A stretch of 64,000 nt of DNA, taken from positions 235,579,922-235,643,921 of the forward strand of contig NC_081406.1 in NCBI RefSeq assembly GCF_030272615.1, in the 5' to 3' direction. Below are positions 46,894 through 58,207 of the stretch, one piece after another. The stretch's first letter is position 1, and the number at the start of each line of letters is the position of its first letter. The position numbers were made by a program, and so were the translations under genes. The stretch comes from Cryptomeria japonica. Lineage: Eukaryota; Streptophyta; Pinopsida; Cupressales; Cupressaceae. The notes under the pieces are model-generated. The model saw nothing but the letters and a program-made list of their open reading frames with translations, did no database searches and was not told the origin of the DNA.

Positions 46894-48231
46894 TATAAAG
46901 TTATGATGCCAATAGTTAATAAGATGAGAGGGGCGGGGGGTGAATCATCCAAAATTAACTTGTTCAATATATTCAACTGATTCAACCTCAATAGCTTATA
47001 CTTCAGAATATATAACAAAAACTGTAAAACATTCAAACTTATGAACAGATAACATCACAAAACATATAACACCAGATTTAACGTGGAAACCCAAATAGGG
47101 AAAAACCAATGTGGGATTTCAGACCCACTAAGAAATATACCCTTCAAGAGTATGCTCGATTAAAACCAAATCTTGTTAAAGATTACAAACACACTGCTAG
47201 ATGTGACTCGGTTAGGAGATTTCCTATCACTTACAAAACAAATAATAGTAATAAATTATATCTACAACTTCACATCTGAAATGCTAAAGCAGATTCTATT
47301 TGCTAAAAACAATCTTGTCATAAGACTTATCTAGTCCCTTGTTGGGCTTGCTGGGCTTCAAGCTTCTGAGCTCGGTAAACAATCCTGTAGCATCACAGTG
47401 CATACATTTGCCTGCATTCATTGTTTATCAACAATTCCTTATTTATAAACAATTTCTAACCGCTTAATCTCCTTGATCACATTTCCCATGATCAATATTA
47501 GCCATCAAATCATTAAACTAGACAAGGTTCAATGAATCCTTTGATGTGAAAATGTTTTACCTCACCTTGGAACTTGCATTCCTTCCTAGGAACTTGTGCT
47601 TGGTTATTGCGGTTCAATCTGTGCTGTAGATTTTCCTCTTGATTTTTCATTGCTGTAGATCCTTAACAAAAACTTCTTGCATGACATACCAATAATTTAT
47701 TCATCTCTAGCTCATCAGCATCCTTCATTAAATAATGCTTTTATCCATCCAATGCAATCTATTGTAACTCGGTTGTTACTCGGTTAATACTGAACTTTGC
47801 TCGGTAGACATTCTACCTTCTTTAACTGATATTGATAACTTTAGGATTTACCGACTAGGTTCCTTGCTCGGTGACATAATACAATATTAAACTTATAATC
47901 AACAACATGTGTAGGATATCAAAGCAATCAAAACAACATGATCTCATCATTGTCTAACTTAGTAATAGTTGCCCATTGATTAACTTATTTCTCCCCTTTA
48001 TTATCAAATTCTTTTTGTGTCACTTACTGACCTCTTGATACTCATCAACACATACTTCTCAAGATATGGCAACATCATACTAAATCAGAAAATCAATTTC
48101 TTGACATCAATGACAAAACAATATTATTAAGACAGTAATCATCCTTCTTCAGTTATATCAATAATCTCCAAGAACCTTCTCAATATCGTTATTGAAATTC
48201 CAACAATCTCCTTTCTATTGTAATGCCAACA
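46894..48231 (-). repeat. Copia E 3' LTR
   Basis: 1338 bases, plus view TATAAAGTTATGATGCC...AATGCCAACA. The start is set by alignment with TGTATTGTTGTGATGCC in the right copy and by the target duplication. The G-rich tract is at about 46925-46940. A 24-base segment present near 53308-53331 is missing here. Confidence 0.92.
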
Positions 48232-48246
48232 ATCTCCCCCTTTGGA
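48232..48246 (-). other. Polypurine tract of copia E
   Basis: Minus-strand TCCAAAGGGGGAGAT directly before the 3' LTR start TGTTGGCATTAC. Confidence 0.88.
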
Positions 48247-48611
48247 ATTGATGGAAAAACCAACTTTAAGTGGCAATACCAACTTGATTTGTTCCAACTG
48301 GTCTGGATTCAGATTGTTGTTAGACTTTTCTTGAAGTTTTCTCCCCTTGTCATTAGTCTTCTGATGTTTTCTCCATTTAGTCTTCTCCCTCCTTGACAAC
48401 AATGTGAAAAAAAAATTCATGGTTTCTTCCCCTGTGAAGTGATTTGCCTTGTTGTGTTACACATGTATCAACTCAGTCTCGGTCAAAGCAACTTGTCTCT
48501 ATTCACTATTTCCTGCACACCTCTAGAAAACCTCCTAAAGTGCATAAATCAACATCAATCCACAAATAATATTCTATAGAGTCATCGAATTGATGCTTTC
48601 ACTGAACTCTG

Positions 48612-50175
48612 TCAATGAGTAGAAGATAGGGGTAGGACCCCTAACTTGCTTCTGAGATACTCAAAAGTGTCCCTTGGTAGTGGCTTTGTGAAGATGTCTG
48701 CTATTTGCTCCTTTGAACTGATATATTCCATCACAACTTTCTTCTCTTGAACTTCTTCTCTGAGATAATGATACTTTATAGAGATATCTTTTGTCTTAGA
48801 GTGCATTACCAGATTCTTTGAAATGTTAATGGCACTAGTATTATCACATAATATAGTTACTGGATCGGTAACTTTCTCATTTATACCTTCCAATAGTTGC
48901 TTTATCCATGCTATATTTGTACAATTCAATGCTGCAGTGACATATTCAGCTTCGACTGTTGATTGTGAAATGCATCCTTGTTTCTTGCTAAGCCAACTTA
49001 CTAGTCTATCTCCCAAGAAGAAAGCCCCACCACTTGTGCTTTTCCTGTCATCAATGTTTCCTGCCCAATCAGTATCAGTATAAACATTTAAATCAAAATA
49101 ATTCCTCTTTTCATATGCTAAGCCATAATCTTTAGAGCCTCTCGGGTATCTGAAAAATTCTCTTGATTGTTGTCATATGGGTTTCTTTGGGCTTTGCAAA
49201 AAATCTTGCAACTATTCCTACTGCATGTGCTATATCAAGCCTGCTGTGAACAACATATTGCAACTTTCCAATCATAGATCGGTAAAGTGTCTCATCAACA
49301 AATGCAGATTCATCATTCTTTGATAGTTTACAATTAGTAGTCATAGGAGTACTTATAGGTTTAGAATCCTCCATTCCAAATTTATTCAAGATTTCCTTTA
49401 TGTACTTGGATTGAGTAATGAAAATCTCATCTTTCATTTGTAGTATTTGTAAACCTATAAAATACTTTATCTCACCAATTAATGACATCTCAAATTCTTT
49501 GCACATTTCATTTCCAAAGTTCTTGCATAGAGAATCATTTCCACAAAAAAAATATCATCAACAAATATGGTTGAGATTAGTATTCCATTGTCCTCATCAT
49601 TCTTCATGTACATATTGTTGTTTTTACTTGTTCTTATAAAACCAATCTTGATTAAGTAAGAGTGCAGTCACGCATACCATGCTCTAGGTGCTTGTTTCAG
49701 ACCATATAAAGCTTTGTTTAATTTACATACCTGATCTTTACTCTTGTCTTCAACAAATCCTTCAGGTTGTTCAATATAAACTTCTTCTTCTAGTATACCA
49801 TTCAAAAATGCAGATTTAACATCCATTTGATATACCTTGAAATTTTTGAAAGTAGCATATGCCAACAATGTTCTTACTCCCTCAAGTCTAGCCACAGGTG
49901 CAAAAGTCTCACCATAATATATTCCTTCTTCTTGAGCATAACCTTTGCAAACTAGTCTTGCTTTGTTCCGAATGACCTCACCTTTTTCATTTAGCTTGTT
50001 TATGAAAAATCCACTTTGTACTGATTACATTTTTGTCCTTCGGTCTTGGGACCAATGTCCATGTTTCATTCTTCTTGATTTGATCAATCTCTTCTGTCAT
50101 AGCATTTACCCAATCTCCATTGTTAAATCCCTCTTTTACTATTCTCAGTTCAAATTTAGATATCAAACATGTGTT
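48612..50175 (-). pseudogene. Copia E RT and RNase H
   Basis: Minus strand. RT begins about 50000 and shows [22 protein letters not shown] (about 49830), [12 protein letters not shown] (about 49690), FVDDIFF (about 49545, Asp pair kept), FEMSLIGEIKYFIGLQI (49490) and STPMTT. RNase H follows, with RLVSWLSKKQ, STVEAEYVTAALN, LCDNTSAINIS and a C-terminal EQIADIFTKPLP, ending near 48612. The four segments lie in different frames, so at least three indels break the gene between 49895 and 49016. The 134-codon RNase H frame is open. About 365 bases of 3' untranslated sequence follow, including a 93-codon chance frame at 48139-48420. Confidence 0.88.
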
Positions 50176-51285
50176 CTATCTCAATTTGTTCCTTGTCATC
50201 ACTGGATCATCCTTATCTCCTATAATCTGACTTGATGCATGATTTTTTCTGACATATTTGGCTAATTTAGGCTTGGTAGGCTCTGTATGATCTTCTTCAT
50301 CACTCGGTAACTGGGTATTATCTTCATTTTCTTCAACAACTTTCTTGGTAGGACTTCTCGATTGAACATAAACAAATTCTTCATAATTTTCCGGTTCTTT
50401 GGAATTTCCTTCATCATTTATTTCTGCAAACTCATCAATTTTTACATTTGCACTTTCTACTATTTTGTTAGATGATTTGATCAAACATTTAAATGCTTTA
50501 CTTCTAGAAGAATAACCAAGAAATGTTCCTTCCTCGCTTTTCTGATCAAACTTTCCATTTTTGTCATCTTTGTGAACATAACATCTACTTCCAAAGATTT
50601 TAAAATAACTTACATTAGGTTTCTTGTCATACCAGATTTCATATGGTGTCTTCATAGTTTCTTTCTTCAGTTGTACTCGGTTCAGGGTGTAAACTGCAAT
50701 GCTGATTGCTTCTCTCCAAAATGTTTGACGTACCCTTTTTTCTATCATTAGGGTTCTGGCACAATCTACAATTGATCTATTTCTTCTCTCAGCTATCCCA
50801 TTTTGCTGAGGTGTTCTCGGTGTAGACACTTGCCCTTTTATACCATGATCATTGCAGAATAAGTTAAATTCATCATAAGTGAACTCTCCTCCTCTATCAG
50901 ATCTAAGATATTTCAGCTGTCTTCCTGTTTCATTTTCAACTCTTGCCTTGTACCATTTAAACATTTGAAAAGCTTCTGATTTTTCATTTAAAAACATAAC
51001 TAACATCATCCTTGAGTAATCATCCACAAATAATATGAAATATTTATCACCATAATAACTTTGAACTTTCATGGGACCACAAAGATCAATGTGTACTAGA
51101 TCTAAAATTCCTTTAGAAGTGTAGGACTTACTTGTAAAGCTTGATCTTGTCATCTTACCCATCTGGCATCCTCGACACATAGCATTCTTAGGTTTTTCCA
51201 AGCTTGGTAGACCTCTTACTCAGTGCTTCTTACTTATTTTGATCAGATTATCAAAATTTACATGACAAAACCTTTTATGTCATAA
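50176..51285 (-). pseudogene. Copia E pre-integrase and integrase
   Basis: Same frame as the gag-protease part upstream, separated by a TAG at 51286. It contains HKRFCHVNFDN, a zinc pair CRGCQMGK (about 51170), then an integrase core of 341 codons with VDDYSRMM, YLRSDRGGEF and QNGIAERRN, so all three Asp-Asp-Glu residues are present, and the C-terminal FKIFGSRCYVHKDD and EGTFLGYSSRSKAFK segments before an acidic linker. It would insert element DNA into chromosomes. It is the best preserved copia integrase in the window; a stop near 51225 and the one at 51286 isolate it. Confidence 0.9.
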
Positions 51286-52777
51286 CTAGGTATCTTCTAT
51301 TTTTTCATATAGACATTTGTTCTGAGTTGAGTCAAGATGAAATGTATTACCTTTTGTTTGTGTCCTAGTAGTAGTCAACATTCCATGTTTGTCATGAACT
51401 TTGACACATCCTTTCTGGAATTCTATTTGGTATCCTGTATTGTTTAGTTGTGCTACACTCAATAAATTGTTTTTCAAACCTTCAACCCCGTATACATCAT
51501 CACATTTAGCATTGTCAAGAAGTGTTATAGATCCTTTACCTTTCACTGGACATGGTGCATCATTACCAAATCTTACATATCCTCCATCATAGTCTTCTAA
51601 TTTAACAAACTTGTGTTTATCACCTGTCATGTGATGTGAGCATCCACTGTCTATGATCCAAGAATCATTATTATTTATGTGAGATATTAGGGATTTTTCT
51701 TCATACCTTTCTTCATCTGATCCATCTTTAATAGCCACATAAAAAACTTCCTCTATATCAGTTTCATCAGATTTATCATCATTGGATTCCTCATCAGCTA
51801 CTAGGCATGTCTTTCCGTCTCTCCTTCTAAAGTCTCGGTGTCCTCTATATTGGTTGTCTTTCTGCCTATTATCTCGGTATTCTCTCTTTTCAGTAGATTC
51901 TTTGTCAGGGCAGTTAGAAGCCATATGTCCTACTTTATCACAATTGAAACATTTTAAAGGTAGCTTTCCTTTATACTTACTCTTGCCTCTCGGTAACCTT
52001 CTGGCCAATAGTGCTTCAAACTCTTCTTTCTTTCTGATTTCCTCATATAGTTTGTGTACTTCTTCCATGTTTTTACGAAATCTCTCACTTTCTCCACTAT
52101 GATTTCCTTCAGAATACTTAATCATTCTATCATTATAGTCATCAGATTCACCAATATGAAAATAACTGAATGTAGATTCTACTTTATTTATTGAAGACCC
52201 ACTATTATCAAAATTACTTAACTCAAATGCATGTAGCTTACCGATAGTGGCATCCAAAGAGACTGGCATGTTTGGTACAGACCTTAATTCATTGATTGCA
52301 GAGACTTGAATGGCATAAGTAGGTAGAAGGGTTCTCAACAACTTACTTGTTACATCCTTTTCTTCAATAGTTCCTCCTGCTCCTTTAATTTGATTGACAA
52401 TTTCCTTTAACCTTGTACTGTATTGGGTTATGTTCTCACCTTCATTCATTCTCATGGATTCAAGTTGTCCTCTTAGGCTATCTACTTTTTCTCTTTGAAC
52501 ATGTTCATCACTGCCATACACAGATATGAGCTTGGTCGACATCGCTTTTGCATCATTACAGCCTTCTAGATCATTAAACTCTGAGTCGGTTAATGCTGAT
52601 GTTATTTCAATCATAGCTTGAATATGTTCTCTCTTTGCCTTTATCTCTTCCATGGTCATCGGGTTGGTGCTAGGTGGTATGTAATCATTCTCCAATTCCT
52701 GATAAGTGTAGCTTCATCTTTTTCTGCCATGTGGAGAAACTTGACTTGTTCAACTTTGGTGCATCCCTTTTATACAT
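51286..52777 (-). pseudogene. Copia E gag and protease
   Basis: The likely start is ATG 52777, about 50 bases after the primer site, giving a gag-like FSTWQKKMKLHLSG; a stop or small deletion near 52690 shifts the frame. From 52695 a 469-residue frame runs through gag (ALTDSEFND, LRGQLESMRM, TLLPTYAIQVSAI), the zinc knuckle CFNCDKVGHMASNC (about 51945), an acidic stretch and the protease site WIIDSGCSHHMTGD (about 51655), with Asp-Ser-Gly intact, and on into pre-integrase up to TAG at 51286. It is the only copia protease here with the normal triad. Confidence 0.9.
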
Positions 52778-52827
52778 CTTCGGATCTTTGCCTCAAGTAC
52801 CATTAAACTTTTCTTCCGAAGTCCACT

Positions 52828-52839
52828 GCTTTGATACCA
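52828..52839 (-). other. Primer binding site of copia E
   Basis: Minus strand TGGTATCAAAGC, two bases beyond the LTR edge, one mismatch from the initiator tRNA-Met site. Confidence 0.87.
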
Positions 52840-52841
52840 AT

Positions 52842-54203
52842 TGTATTGTTGTGATGCCAATAGTTAGTAAGATGAGAGGGGGGGGGTGAATCATCCAAAC
52901 TTAACTTGTTCAATATATTCAACTGATTCAACCTCGGTAGCTTATACTTCAGAATATGTAACCAAAACTGTAAAACATTCAAACTTATGAACAGATAACA
53001 TCACAACACATATAACACCAGATTTAACGTGGAAACCCAAATAGGGAAAAACCACTGTGGGATTTTGGACCCACTAAGAAATATACCCTTCTAGAGTATG
53101 CTTGGTTAAAAGAAAATCTTGTTAAATATTACAAACACATTGCTAGATGTGACCCGGTTAAGAGATTTCCTGTCACTTACAAAACAAATAACAATAATAA
53201 ATTATATCTGCAACTTCACATCTGAAATGCTAAAGAAAATTCTATTTTGTCAAAACAATCTTGTCATAAGACTTATCTAGTCCCTTGTTGGGCTTGTTGG
53301 GCTTCTCAATTTGTTCTTCAATCAGATCTTCAAGCTTCTGAGCTCGGTAAACAATCCTGTAGCATCATAGTGCATACATTTGCCAGCATTCATTGTTTAT
53401 CAACAATTCCTTATTTATAAACAATTTCTAACCGCTTAATCTCCTTGATCATATTTCCCATGATCAATATTAGCCATCAGATCATTAAACTGGACTAGGT
53501 TCAATGAATCCTTTGATATGAAAACATTTTACCTCACCTTGGAAATTGCATTCCTTCCTAGGAACTTGTGCTTGGTTATTGCAGTTCAATTTGTGCTGTA
53601 GATTTTCCTCTTGATTTTTGATTGCCGTAGATCCTTAACAAAAACTTCTTGCATGACATACCAATCATTTATTCATCTCTAGCTCATCAGAATCCTTCAT
53701 TAAATAATGCTTTTATCCATCCAATGCGATCTATTGTAACTCGGTTGTTACTCGATTAATACTGAACTTCGCTCGGTAGACATTCTGCCTTCTTTAACCG
53801 ATATCTATAACCTTAAGGTTTATCGACTAGGTTCCTTGCTCAGTGACATAATACAGTATTAAACTTATAATCAACAACATGTGTAGGATATCAAAGCAAT
53901 CAAAACAACATGATCTCATCATTGTCTAACTCGGTAATAGTTGCCCATTGAATAACTTATTTCTCCCCTTTATTATCACATTCTTTTCGTGTCACTTACC
54001 AACCTCCTAATACTCATCAACACATACTTCTCAAGATATGGCAACATCATACTGAATCAGAAAATCAATTTTTTGACATCAATGACAAAACAATATTATT
54101 AAGACAGTAATCATCCTTCTTCAGTTATATCAATAATCTCCAACAACCTTCTCAATATCCTTATTGAAATGCCAACAATCTCCTTTCTATTGTAATGCCA
54201 ACA
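52842..54203 (-). repeat. Copia E 5' LTR
   Basis: 1362 bases, plus view TGTATTGTTGTGATGCC...AATGCCAACA, with G-rich tract at about 52874-52888. The primer site follows in element sense. Confidence 0.93.
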
Positions 54204-54342
54204 CTTTCTTTAGAGTTTCCACCTCTCTGATAGAGGATTTTTTTTTTAAATAGGAGCCATTTGAAACATGTGTTCATTTTGGGTTTCTTCCCACAGTGGA
54301 GTCACATGCTCTTATTCAAATCAGCTATAAATATAACCTTCT
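54204..54342 (-). other. Old gypsy leader between E and F
   Basis: A 139-base island between the E and F elements. On the minus strand it has GTGACTCCACTGTGGG (about 54289-54304), which resembles the leader just after the 5' LTR in Tat-like gypsy elements. It would place the 5' LTR of the old gypsy element further right, beyond the F array. Confidence 0.5.
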
Positions 54343-56064
54343 TGCTGAACACAATGTACCATTGAGAGGGGGGTGAATCATCAGTTCCTAAGAGATCTTT
54401 TGTTTTTAAACCAAGCTCTGAGTACTGGTTAGTAACCTAATCACTGAGTAATCAAACTGGTAAGATAGGAGAGGACATTTAAAGAGGCAAAGACACAAAT
54501 GAATAACCCACAACACCAGATGTATGAGGAAAACCTTATATGGGAAAAAACTTGGTGAGAAATGCTGCTGGAGTCTACTGCTCCAATCCAACCTCATAAT
54601 GAAACAACATGTTACAATGATTTAGGGAACCAACCCAAGGAGCACCAACCCATACTGATTTAGGGTACCAACCCAAGGAGCACAAACCCCTGCACCAAGC
54701 ACCAACTTAGTGTAATACAATAAAATACAATTTTAATACAATGACAACACCTAGTTGCAAATGAGTTCTACAACACCTGATCAACTGATGTCTATCGGAT
54801 ATGACCTTCCTCTTTTTCACCAATCCTTCTTTTGTTAGTTATCAAATTTCTCTCTCTGATCTCTTGCAAGTTACTCTCTACCTCCCTTCTCTTTCTCAGA
54901 ACCTCACCCTATGCAGTATCACACTTGGATGCCTTCCTAACCATTCCATCTCCACCGGTATGCTTGACTATTAAGATTATAATAATTTGGTTACTCTATC
55001 TCTACTAGTTAGAACCTCTCACCAGTTCAGCCTACTAACTCCACACTTTAACTCTCTGTGAAAGATCTCTTAGGAAAATAGTATCTCTTCTTTCTCAAGC
55101 TCTCTTCTTCCTCTCAACTCGTATCTATCATACCCATCTTTAGTCTCGAGTGTACATATTTATATGTGAGGGTTCCTGCCAAAAGTAACATTTAAATGGT
55201 AGTGTTTTAGGGTTTTCCTCTACCAACTCAATCCGTATCAAATCTAATCAGATCTCCTTTTCTATAAATATGATCTACATCATATCAAACAACACTTCCA
55301 TATCCTTTCCTTCCAATGCACGTTTTCTATTTTTAGATGTCTACAACATGCTTTTACATGTTGCTCTATCAATCACCTTTAATGGCTCAGTTATTTCCTT
55401 CATCCATGAGTACAAGGATTAGATCGTCCTGTAAGGTCGATTCAATCACCTTGCCAGTCTATCTCCATTAAGCCAAAACATCCTACCATCATCCCATGAT
55501 TTGCGGGTTCTTCATTAATGTCAACCTACTTGTCAACTATCACATCGATGAACACTTCACTGACCTCTACATGCTCACCACCTAGTGTCCACCTATCATG
55601 CTTGTCGACATCCACCTATGTTCAAACTCCAAAGTTGATTTGACATCCTTCACCGACCAAGACTCACTAACATTTCAACACACCTTTCTGGTATAACCTA
55701 ACTTCACCCTTGGAGATTCATACCTCTTGACCTCTTCTCTGTTGGTGGATCGACTTGGCCTTCCATCAAACATGTTGGTCTATCTACTAAGTCCATTTAC
55801 TAATTTCATTATACTTCTCTTTGTCTATTAGTTATCACATATCTTTGTTCTTCTTTGCTTCTTTTCTTGCTTGTTGATGGTCCTACTTTACTGGTAGATG
55901 ATGCACTTCATGTGTATCAGTAATATACCTTTTTTGTCTACTTACACGCTCCACCATTCATACCGATTGACATCATTACTTACTTCACAAATACTAGTCA
56001 CCACTACTTACTCACCGATGACCATTCCATACCGGTTGACATCAATGACAACATAATGCCAACA
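54343..56064 (-). repeat. Copia F left (3') LTR
   Basis: 1722 bases, plus view TGCTGAACACAATG...AATGCCAACA. It holds the short G tract at about 54366-54372 and a 38-base tandem duplication at 54619-54694 that is single in the right copy, which explains most of the length difference. Confidence 0.9.
54619..54694. repeat. 38-base tandem duplication in left F LTR
   Basis: Unit starting GATTTAGGG(A/T)ACCAACCC at 54619 and again at 54657. The right LTR has a single related copy near 62070. Confidence 0.82.
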
Positions 56065-56091
56065 ATCTCCCCCTTTGGCATTGATGTCAAC
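56035..56091. repeat. Inverted repeat spanning the F LTR/PPT border
   Basis: GTTGACATCAATG at 56035-56047 and its exact reverse complement CATTGATGTCAAC at 56079-56091 enclose the LTR start and the PPT, with inner GCCAA/TTGGC at 56058-56062 and 56075-56079. Confidence 0.88.
56065..56079 (-). other. Polypurine tract of copia F
   Basis: Minus-strand GCCAAAGGGGGAGAT immediately before the LTR. A second AAAGGGGGAGA copy lies at about 56142-56152. Confidence 0.88.
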
Positions 56092-56405
56092 ACACTTTTA
56101 TGTCAACACACTCTTTTATGTCATCTGGGCCATTTCACCATTCTCCCCCTTTGACAATAATTACAAAGGGTTGGGGAATCCTTCCATCTAATTCATTCTC
56201 CATCGGTTATATAGTGTATTCTCTCCCTTTGACCATAATCCACTCAACCAGCAACACATAAGAATTAAATGTGATTGTACTATGAGTGCTACCAATAGGG
56301 AAGTAGATTCCCATAATCATGAAAATCTCTTGGGTATTCCTACAACAATTTCCTTATTTTGTAGTTTGTTCTTCCAGTACACCCAAAAGTTCAAGCATGT
56401 CGGTA

Positions 56406-58207
56406 CTACATCATAAACACTTGATCTTCCCCTATGTCCAACATATGGTCCAAGAGATAGAATATTTTACAATAGGCTCCCCCTGAACCATATATATTCA
56501 TACACATTAAAGTGCATGAAGCAGGTGACACCACTCCTAACTTGTATCTCAGATACTCAAAAGTGTTTACCGGTAGAGGCCTGGTGAAGATATCAACAAC
56601 TTGTTCACATGTAGGGACATATTCTACCTTGACTTCCTGATCTACCACCTTCTCCCTGAGAAAATAATATTTGATGGTAATATGCTTTGTCCTTGGGTGC
56701 ATAATTGGATTCTTTGATATGTTAATTACACTAGAATTATGACACTGGATGGAAATGGGATCAGACATCTCTACCTAAATATCCTTGAGGATCTACTTTA
56801 TCCATAGCACCTGAGAACAACATATGGTAGCAACAATATATTCTTCCTCAACAGTAGATAGAGAAACAAAATCCTTCTTCTTGTTGTACCATGAGACCAA
56901 CCGGTTACCTAAGAAGAATGCACCACCACTTGAGATCTTCTAGTCCTCAATGTAGACTTCCTAATTAACATTAGTGTAGGTGTGCAAGATAAAATCCCCT
57001 TGCTTGGGATACCATAGTTCATAATCAAGTGTCTCTTGTATATACCAGAATATCCTCCTGACTGCATTTACATGTGACTGTTTAGATGCAGCTTGAAATC
57101 TAGCCACCATGCATATTGTCTACGCTATATCCAGTCTAGTAGTAGTAAAATAGCAAACTGCCAATCATGGATCTATACAATGTATGATCTGCTACCAGCG
57201 ATTCATCATCCTTGCTCAACTTGCATCCAATCACCATGGGGGTACTTATTAGTTTGTTGTCTTCCATTTGGAATTTCTTCAACATGTCCATGGTGTACTT
57301 AGTTTGAGAGACAAAAATTCCTTTGTCTCATTGTGAGACTTGGAAACCAAGGAAAAATGATAGCTCTCCAAGAATAGACATCTCAAATTCTATGTTCATC
57401 TAATTAGCAAAGTCCTTGCATGGAGTGTCCTTGTTACCTCCAAAACTGATTTCATCTACATAGACAACCACAATGATCATGTGGTTTCTATTTGTGTTGA
57501 TGTATAGATTGTTGTCAACACTCCCCTTTTTAAATCCTTTCTCCTTGAGGTACTTATCTATCCTTGAATACCATGCCCTAGGAGCCTTCTTTAAACCATA
57601 CAGGGCTAGCTTCAACCAACACACAAAGGTTTCATCATCATAAAATATTAACCCTTCTAGTTGCTCCATGTACACTTCTTCCAAATTTCCTTAAGGTAGA
57701 TTTTACATCCATTTGATATACCTTATAACTCTTGTAGGCTGAAAAAGCTAGAAACATCTTAATTTCTTCTAGTCTACCTACCAGTACAAATGTTTCTTTA
57801 AAATCAATGCCCTCTACTTAAGAGTAGCCCTTGCACACAAGTCTAGCTTTATGGCTAATAGTTTTACCTTCTTCATTCATCTTGTTCTGGTAGACCCATT
57901 TGGTGCCAATGATGTTCTTGTCTAGCAGTCTAGGGACTAATTCCCAAGTCTTGTTCTTCTCAATCTACTGTAATTCTTCTTCCATTGCATCCATCCATTT
58001 TTTACTTTTGCTGGCCTCATTGAATGTCTTAGGTTCCATTTCAATCATGAGGCAGAAATATACTTGTTCATCGTTTCGGGCAACTCTTCTTCTAGTTTGC
58101 AAACCATCACTCTTATTACCTAAAATCTGCTCTTCCGGGTGGTTTTTCTACACATACCTATTAGGAACCCTATCCGATGCTTCTTCTAGTTCATTGTCTG
58201 GCTGATT
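56406..58207 (-). pseudogene. Copia F RT and RNase H
   Basis: Minus strand in several frames. RT: linker and NKM..GKTI region near 57870, then EEVYMEQLEG (57680), YGLKKAPRAWYSRIDKYL (about 57590) and YVDEISFGGNKD (about 57450), where the second catalytic Asp is Glu, then PMVIGCKLSKDDES near 57215. RNase H: SSGGAFFLG-like and W(Y)NK segments near 56920, CHNSSVINIS (about 56735, Asp of the usual CDN replaced by His) and EQVVDIFTRPLPVNTFEYL (about 56590). The 120-codon frame 56406-56768 runs past the RNase H end into untranslated sequence. Both enzymes look inactive. Confidence 0.86.

Larger units (their letters stand above)
46894..54203 (-). mobile_element. Copia element E, complete outline
   Basis: A 7310-base Ty1/copia element on the minus strand with exact target duplication CTTTC (46889-46893 and 54204-54208). 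LTRs are 46894-48231 and 52842-54203, primer site 52828-52839, PPT 48232-48246. Gag, protease, pre-integrase, integrase, RT and RNase H follow in copia order between 52777 and 48612. It keeps more catalytic residues than the other copia elements here, but has stops and frameshifts. LTRs differ by scattered transitions and one 24-base indel. Confidence 0.94.

Noticed and set aside
56406-56520. Extra envelope-like gene after F pol
   Set aside because: The open frame only runs past the RNase H end into untranslated sequence. No signal peptide, membrane segment or splice context was seen.
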